From assembly GCA_028277515.1 (NCBI GenBank), contig JANQGC010000228.1:1-46240 (forward strand): 46,240 nucleotides of DNA, written 5' to 3'. The position numbers and the translations under genes are program-made. Shown piece by piece: positions 41,517 to 46,240 of this stretch. Under the pieces are notes generated by a model. It did no database searches. It was not told the origin of the DNA and was given only the letters and a program-made list of their open reading frames with translations. Numbering within the stretch: position 1 is the stretch's first letter; each line of letters opens with the position of its first letter. Source of the stretch: Anaerolineae bacterium (lineage in GTDB: Bacteria > Chloroflexota > Anaerolineae > Promineifilales > Promineifilaceae).

Positions 41517-42032
41517 ATGGCACGATTTGAAGCGGTTAACAATCTTTCAAAACTAGAATTGAGGGCTAATTCTACTGTTCATCCAATCCATACTATCGTA
41601 GAGGAGGTGGATGGTTTCTTTGTAGCTGAACTAGATAGCGATGGGCAACTTGACCTTTCCATAGAACCACGTGGGTATCTTGAAGTAAAGGTTAGGAGTC
41701 TCAAAAGCGGCAATGTTCTTCTTGACAGAGCCATGCAAGGCCGTCTCGACATATACCGTTACCCATCGATTAAAGCGGAAGTTACCCTAATAAAAGAAAC
41801 AGGCGAGACGGGAGTTTACCTTGCTGCCGGCGATATTTCCTTTCACGGGGTCACACGGCGACTTGAGGATAAATTGTCCATCAAACAGCTAGATGACCGG
41901 ACCCTTGAAATCAGCGGTGTGACGGAAGTTAACACAAGGGATTTCAGGGTAGAACCACCCAAATTGTTTATGCTAAAAGTCGAACCGCGAGTGAAGGTAA
42001 TTCTAAAATTTGTAGTTGAAAGAGTGGGTTAA
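41517..42032 (+). CDS. YceI-like lipid-binding domain protein
   Basis: About 171 residues from ATG 41517, preferred because GAGAGG precedes it; an ATG at 41493 lacks such a site. The sequence is mostly beta strand with YceI-type features: FEAVNNLSKLELRANSTVHPIHT, later GRLDIYRYPSIKAEVTL, DISFHGVTRRLEDKLSI and FRVEPPKLFMLKVEPRVKV. YceI folds are lipocalin-like barrels that bind polyisoprenoids or fatty amides. No signal peptide is visible, so it should be cytoplasmic, unlike classical periplasmic YceI. Convergent with uvrA. Confidence 0.78.
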   Translation: MARFEAVNNLSKLELRANSTVHPIHTIVEEVDGFFVAELDSDGQLDLSIEPRGYLEVKVRSLKSGNVLLDRAMQGRLDIYRYPSIKAEVTLIKETGETGVYLAAGDISFHGVTRRLEDKLSIKQLDDRTLEISGVTEVNTRDFRVEPPKLFMLKVEPRVKVILKFVVERVG

Positions 42033-42079
42033 CTTTTTTGCAGCAAGTTACATGTCGCTGAATCTTCCTTGGCAGATTC

Positions 42080-44983
42080 CTAATTTAGTGTAGCAGTCCG
42101 CTGCGCCAGATGCTCGCGCAAGTATTGGCCAGTGTAAGATTCTTCTATCTGGGCTATATCCTCCGGCGTTCCTTGGGCGACGATTTCGCCGCCACGGTCG
42201 CCTCCCTCAGGGCCAAGGTCAATGATATGGTCGGCAACCTTGATGATGTCCAGATTGTGCTCGATGATCACCACGGTATTACCCTTATCGACCAGGCGGC
42301 CGAGCGCCTGGATCAGCTTGGCCACGTCGTGTGAATGCAAGCCGACAGACGGCTCATCGAGAATGTAAATCGTTCGGCCGGTAGCAATTTTTGAGAGTTC
42401 GCGGCTGAGCTTGACCCGCTGCGCTTCGCCGCCGCTCAAAGTCGGTGCGGGCTGTCCCAGGTGGATGTAACCCAAACCGACTTCAACCATCGTCTGTAAC
42501 TTGCGGCGGATGGGCGTGATATTTTCAAAGAATTCCAGCGCTTCATCAATGGTTAAATCGAGCACATCGGCGATATTTAAGCCTTTATAAGTGACTTGTA
42601 ATGTCTCGCGATTGTAGCGTGCACCTTTACAAATATCACAAGGCACATAAATATCGGGTAAGAACTGCATCTCAATACGGTTTTGCCCCTGCCCCTGGCA
42701 GGCTTCGCAGCGCCCACCCTTGACATTAAAGCTGAAACGACCCGGTTTGTAACCGCGCACCTTGCTCTCCGGCAAACTGGCGAAGAGATCGCGCAGTGGA
42801 CCGAAGAGATTGGTATAGGTGGCCGGATTGGAGCGTGGCGTTCGGCCGATCGGGCTTTGATCGATCTCAATCACCTTATCCAGGTGCTCTAAGCCTTCAA
42901 CACGTGCGTGCTTGCCAGGCAGTTCCTTCGAGCCATAAAAATGCTGGCTCAGCTTCTTGCTGACGATTTCGATCAGGAAAGAACTTTTACCACTGCCGCT
43001 GACGCCGGTCACACAGACGAAACGGCCGAGCGGTATCTCAATATCCAAGTTCTTTAAATTATTTTCCGTGACATCAATGATTTTCAAAGACGGCCCATCA
43101 CCATTGCGCCGTTCGCCGGGTATGGGAATTTCCATTCGGCCGCTCAAATAAGCGCCGGTCAGAGAGCCTTCATCGGCAGCAATCGCCTCCGGCGGTCCTT
43201 CAGCAACCAGTTCACCGCCATGCTTGCCCGCGCCCGGTCCCAAGTCAACCACCCAATCGGCCGCGCGCATGGTGTCCTCATCATGCTCGACAACCAGAAC
43301 CGTATTACCCAAATCACGCATCCCTTTCAGGGTATTGATCAACCGGCCGTTATCGCGCTGGTGCAAACCGATACTTGGCTCATCTAAAACATACAAGACG
43401 CCCATCAACTGGCTGCCGATCTGGGTAGCCAAGCGTATGCGCTGCGCTTCACCACCGCTGAGCGTGCCGGCCGTGCGGTCCAGGGTCAGATAATCCAGGC
43501 CAACATTGATCATGAAGGAGAGCCGTTCAAGAATTTCTTTCATGATCGGCCGGGCAATCATCTGCTGTCTCGGCGTCAGCGGCGTTGTCTTATCATCGGC
43601 CAGGCTTTCAGCCCATTGCAGACTGTTAACGACCGGTTCCCTGGTGATTTCTGAAATATTGCAATCACCAATGGTCACTGCCAGGGGAACGGGTTGAAGA
43701 CGGGAACCGCCGCAAGTGCTGCAAGGTTGATTAACCATAAAACCCTCCAGCTTATTACGCACGTAGTCTGAAGTGGACTCATGATAACGCCGCCACAAAT
43801 TGGGTAAAACACCCTCAAATTTTGTTTTATACTGCCGTTTATGCCCCTCGCGATTTATATAGGTCACCGTAATTTGCTCTTGCCCACTGCCCCGCAGCAA
43901 GATACGCATTTGAGTTGGCGGCAGTTCATTTACAGGCACATCAATCGGGATTTTGAAATGTTCGGCCGTCGCTTTAAGAAGCTGCCAATAATAACCCGCC
44001 TTGTCCTCCGTCGGCCAACCAATAATCGCGCCATCGGCCAGGCTGAGATCTTTATTGGGCACAATTAAATCCGCTTCCAACTCCTTCTTGGTGCCCAACC
44101 CTTGACAATCCGGGCAGGCGCCATGCGGGCTGTTGAAGCTGAATGTGCGCGGCTCAATGGGTGGGATGCTCGTTCCGTCATATGGGCAGTAGAGATGCTC
44201 GGAGTAAAGATGATCCGCCGGATTGTCACGATCCGTGACATCATTAATGATCACAATGCCGCTGCCCAGGCGCAGAGCAGTTTCCACTGAATCAGTCAGG
44301 CGGGTACGGTCAGCCTGGGCTTCTTCACTATCGTCATGCGGATCATGGCGGATAATCAAACGATCAACAACCGCTTCGATATGGTGGTTTTTATAACGAT
44401 CCAGCTCAATCTTTTCGTCAACATTGCGCACCTCACCATTGACACGCACACGAACAAATCCTGCCTTACGTACATCTTCAAAAACGGGTTGGTGATGCCC
44501 TTTGCGCCCTTGCACAAGGGGAGCGAGAACCTGAATGCGGCTGCCGGGAGGCATATGCTGAACGTCGCCGACGATTTGCTCCGCCGATTGGGGCATCACC
44601 GGACGGCCGCATTTGGGGCAATGTGGCGTACCCGCGCGGGCAAACAGCAGGCGCAGATAGTCATAGATTTCGGTCACCGTTCCCACCGTAGAGCGGGGAT
44701 TTTGACTAACCCCTTTCTGGTCGATGGATACAGCCGGGCTTAATCCTTCGATTTGGTCGACGTCCGGTTTCTCCATCTGACCCAAGAACTGCCGGGCATA
44801 CGCCGATAAGGATTCCACATAGCGGCGCTGTCCTTCGGCGAAGATGGTGTCAAAGGCCAGGGAAGATTTACCGGAACCGGAAAGTCCGGTAATGACCACC
44901 AGCTTATCGCGTGGGATTTCCACGTTTATATTCTTTAAATTATGTTCACGTGCGCCACGCACGATAATTTTATCCAGAGACAT
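42080..44983 (-). CDS. uvrA: Excinuclease ABC subunit A
   Basis: 967 residues, full length. UvrA recognises DNA damage and loads UvrB in nucleotide excision repair. Two ABC ATPase modules are seen: Walker [10 protein letters not shown] (33-41) with [19 protein letters not shown], and Walker [11 protein letters not shown] in the second half. Both signature motifs TLSGGEAQR and both Walker B regions with LDEPS are present. Zinc modules include CPKCGRPV and the pair CEACQGQGQ / [14 protein letters not shown] lies 8 nt before the ATG. No LexA-type box is recognisable upstream. Monocistronic as far as seen. Confidence 0.97.
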   Translation of the reverse strand: MSLDKIIVRGAREHNLKNINVEIPRDKLVVITGLSGSGKSSLAFDTIFAEGQRRYVESLSAYARQFLGQMEKPDVDQIEGLSPAVSIDQKGVSQNPRSTVGTVTEIYDYLRLLFARAGTPHCPKCGRPVMPQSAEQIVGDVQHMPPGSRIQVLAPLVQGRKGHHQPVFEDVRKAGFVRVRVNGEVRNVDEKIELDRYKNHHIEAVVDRLIIRHDPHDDSEEAQADRTRLTDSVETALRLGSGIVIINDVTDRDNPADHLYSEHLYCPYDGTSIPPIEPRTFSFNSPHGACPDCQGLGTKKELEADLIVPNKDLSLADGAIIGWPTEDKAGYYWQLLKATAEHFKIPIDVPVNELPPTQMRILLRGSGQEQITVTYINREGHKRQYKTKFEGVLPNLWRRYHESTSDYVRNKLEGFMVNQPCSTCGGSRLQPVPLAVTIGDCNISEITREPVVNSLQWAESLADDKTTPLTPRQQMIARPIMKEILERLSFMINVGLDYLTLDRTAGTLSGGEAQRIRLATQIGSQLMGVLYVLDEPSIGLHQRDNGRLINTLKGMRDLGNTVLVVEHDEDTMRAADWVVDLGPGAGKHGGELVAEGPPEAIAADEGSLTGAYLSGRMEIPIPGERRNGDGPSLKIIDVTENNLKNLDIEIPLGRFVCVTGVSGSGKSSFLIEIVSKKLSQHFYGSKELPGKHARVEGLEHLDKVIEIDQSPIGRTPRSNPATYTNLFGPLRDLFASLPESKVRGYKPGRFSFNVKGGRCEACQGQGQNRIEMQFLPDIYVPCDICKGARYNRETLQVTYKGLNIADVLDLTIDEALEFFENITPIRRKLQTMVEVGLGYIHLGQPAPTLSGGEAQRVKLSRELSKIATGRTIYILDEPSVGLHSHDVAKLIQALGRLVDKGNTVVIIEHNLDIIKVADHIIDLGPEGGDRGGEIVAQGTPEDIAQIEESYTGQYLREHLAQRTATLN

Positions 44984-45300
44984 ATTGGGGTCCTTATTAG
45001 CTCATTTGTGCCAGTGCGACCCTTAATTTTATCAAAGTTATTGGTGAGAAGCTATGATCTCAGGGTAATTTCAGTTAACTTTTAAGCAAACAGCACCGGC
45101 AGAAAAACCGAAACTTTTATCCCAAATTTATCCCAAATCGGATTTGGGATAAATTTGGGAAACTGGGAATAAATGAGCCCTGTTTAACAGCAGCGTTCAC
45201 AAATTAAAACTCGCGACTTTCCGTTGATTGGACGTATAACGCCTATTAATCAACAATTATTCGTTGGTGACACACTACAAAATCATGCTAAATTGGATGC
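44984..45300. other. Intergenic region with a 20-bp perfect palindrome
   Basis: No gene lies between the divergent uvrA and kinase genes. At 45120-45160 two 20-nt arms are exact complements around a single G. The arms contain ATCCCAAAT twice in direct order and its complement ATTTGGGAT, so the 9-mer occurs about four times (the last copy short by one base). No T-run follows on either strand. It may be a dyad binding site, a dispersed repeat or an RNA hairpin. I see no strong promoter hexamers for either gene. Confidence 0.6.
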
Positions 45301-45831
45301 ATGCAATTGATTGTCTTCTCCGGATTACCAGGAACAGGTAAGAGTAGTATCGCCGAAGCGGTGGGCCGCGCTTTAGGGATTCCGGTTTTTGCTAAAGATC
45401 ATTTAGAAGCAGTGATGTTGCGCTCCGGGATTTTTCCCAAGGTGCTATTGGAAAATAATTTGGGATATATAGGATATGATTTGCTAGGAGTATTGGCTGA
45501 AAGACAATTGCTGTTAGGACAATCGGCAATTCTTGATTGCGTAGCCAGTTTTGAGCGCATTCGTACCCATTGGCGGGACCTGGCGGTCAAAAATGGCGCA
45601 CATTGGCGTGTAATCGAATGTTATTGTTCAGAACCCATGATCCATCGCCAGCGCCTTGAAAGCCGGAAACGAGGCATCCCCGGTTGGCCGGAGCTACAAT
45701 GGTCTGATGTGCACCGCGTGGAGGATTATTTTGAACCTTGGACTGAAAAGCGATTATCGTTGGATGCTGTTCAGCCTTTAGACGACAATATTGAGTCGGC
45801 GCTGGCCTATTTGGGTGGAGATTGTTTTTAG
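45301..45831 (+). CDS. P-loop kinase-like protein (AAA_33/zeta-type)
   Basis: 176 residues. The P-loop is FSGLPGTGKSS (6-16). A DHLE motif after the second strand (PVFAKDHLEAVML) and the lid-like region HRQRLESRKRG fit small-molecule kinases of the AAA_33/zeta/chloramphenicol phosphotransferase group. It is not paired with an antitoxin, so a toxin role is not supported. The substrate is unknown. The next gene starts 5 nt downstream on the same strand, so the two are likely co-transcribed. Confidence 0.78.
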   Translation: MQLIVFSGLPGTGKSSIAEAVGRALGIPVFAKDHLEAVMLRSGIFPKVLLENNLGYIGYDLLGVLAERQLLLGQSAILDCVASFERIRTHWRDLAVKNGAHWRVIECYCSEPMIHRQRLESRKRGIPGWPELQWSDVHRVEDYFEPWTEKRLSLDAVQPLDDNIESALAYLGGDCF

Positions 45832-45836
45832 TTGGG

Positions 45837-46240
45837 ATGAAAAAACAAGTTTTGTTCGGCCTGTTGCTACTTCTTTTATTGACCTCCTGCCGGTTATTGA
45901 CGATTGAGCCACCAACCAGGCCGGAAATGACACCGACGGCTGTTTTCGGAGCATTAGCAACAGTTCAACCCAAACCTGAATCCCCGTTACTCACCTTTGC
46001 CACGGCTGCACCCCAAATCCAGGCAACTCGACCTGTACCAACTGTTGCTGCACCAACTTTTTCTCCATCAGCAGTGGCTACCATACAATCACAAACCCGG
46101 TTTCGAGATTTGCGGTTTGCCACATCGCCGGACACCCGCCCGCAGCAAGTCTTCCCGGCCGGAACAGAAGAGATTTTCGCCATCTGGGAATATAGAGATA
46201 TGAGTGCCGGGGATCGCATCCGCCGCATCTGGTTTCGCGA
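45837..46240 (+). CDS. Lipoprotein of unknown function (cut by window edge)
   Basis: The frame opens at ATG 45837 and remains open for about 134 residues to the right edge. The signal peptide MKKQVLFGLLLLLLLTSC has a clear lipobox, so Cys18 should be lipidated. Residues 25-85 are a Thr/Pro/Ala-rich linker. The last 50 residues (FRDLRFATSPDTRPQQVFP, IFAIWEYRDMSAGDRIRRIW) look like the start of a folded extracellular domain I do not recognise. Located 5 nt after the P-loop kinase gene. Confidence 0.75.
   Translation, partial: MKKQVLFGLLLLLLLTSCRLLTIEPPTRPEMTPTAVFGALATVQPKPESPLLTFATAAPQIQATRPVPTVAAPTFSPSAVATIQSQTRFRDLRFATSPDTRPQQVFPAGTEEIFAIWEYRDMSAGDRIRRIWFR

Noticed and set aside
45301..45831. 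Zeta-type toxin
   Set aside because: The P-loop fits, but no antitoxin gene is adjacent and the next gene encodes a lipoprotein.

Overview
The window looks like chromosomal DNA of a Chloroflexota bacterium, probably Anaerolineae-like. I infer this from the protein mix: a mevalonate kinase beside a UbiA prenyltransferase, a secreted fasciclin/META protein, a membrane NACHT NTPase, a kinase fused to an FGE-type domain, and split FeoB. No rRNA was available to confirm it. Base composition looks near 50% G+C, and the palindrome CGGCCG is strikingly frequent. Several genes appear to use TTG starts. I saw no rRNA, tRNA, CRISPR array, intact insertion sequence or phage gene.

Layout. 1-4.1 kb: a minus-strand operon asp23 - fakA - fakB - recG (recG cut by the left edge), divergent from rpmB. 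4.2-6.1 kb: mevalonate kinase and a UbiA-family polyprenyl-phosphate transferase. 6.2-8.9 kb: a 900-residue secreted mosaic protein with fasciclin and META domains, acidic repeats and a duplicated end domain. 9.2-13.3 kb: a biotin-dependent acyl-CoA carboxylase operon preceded by a small membrane protein. 13.4-16.8 kb: a CBM9-like anchored protein, a one-domain asparaginase and a B12-binding radical SAM protein. 16.9-21.7 kb: a MacAB-like export operon (ATPase, permease, adaptor).

22.0-27.1 kb is the most unusual part. A class I methyltransferase is divergent from a tightly overlapping three-gene operon: a membrane NACHT NTPase, a C-terminally short Nudix protein, and a Ser/Thr kinase with a membrane segment and an extracellular FGE-like domain. 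I regard this as a candidate signalling or conflict system. An amidase follows.

28.5-34.7 kb is an iron-homeostasis locus: a P1B-4 type metal-exporting ATPase, then a translationally coupled operon of a membrane-anchored DtxR-FeoA fusion, the FeoB G domain and the FeoB permease. Both promoters have good sigma70 hexamers followed by a similar AGGTT...TTAGCC motif, which could be a shared metalloregulator site.

34.7-36.8 kb: a VOC protein, then a proline racemase-family gene whose last 82 bp are duplicated 140 bp downstream among palindromic elements, then a heavily structured intergenic element. 36.8-46.2 kb: dnaK, an N-terminally short GNAT acetyltransferase, a GT-C type membrane protein, a YCII-like protein, a YceI-like protein, uvrA, a P-loop kinase, and a lipoprotein cut by the right edge.
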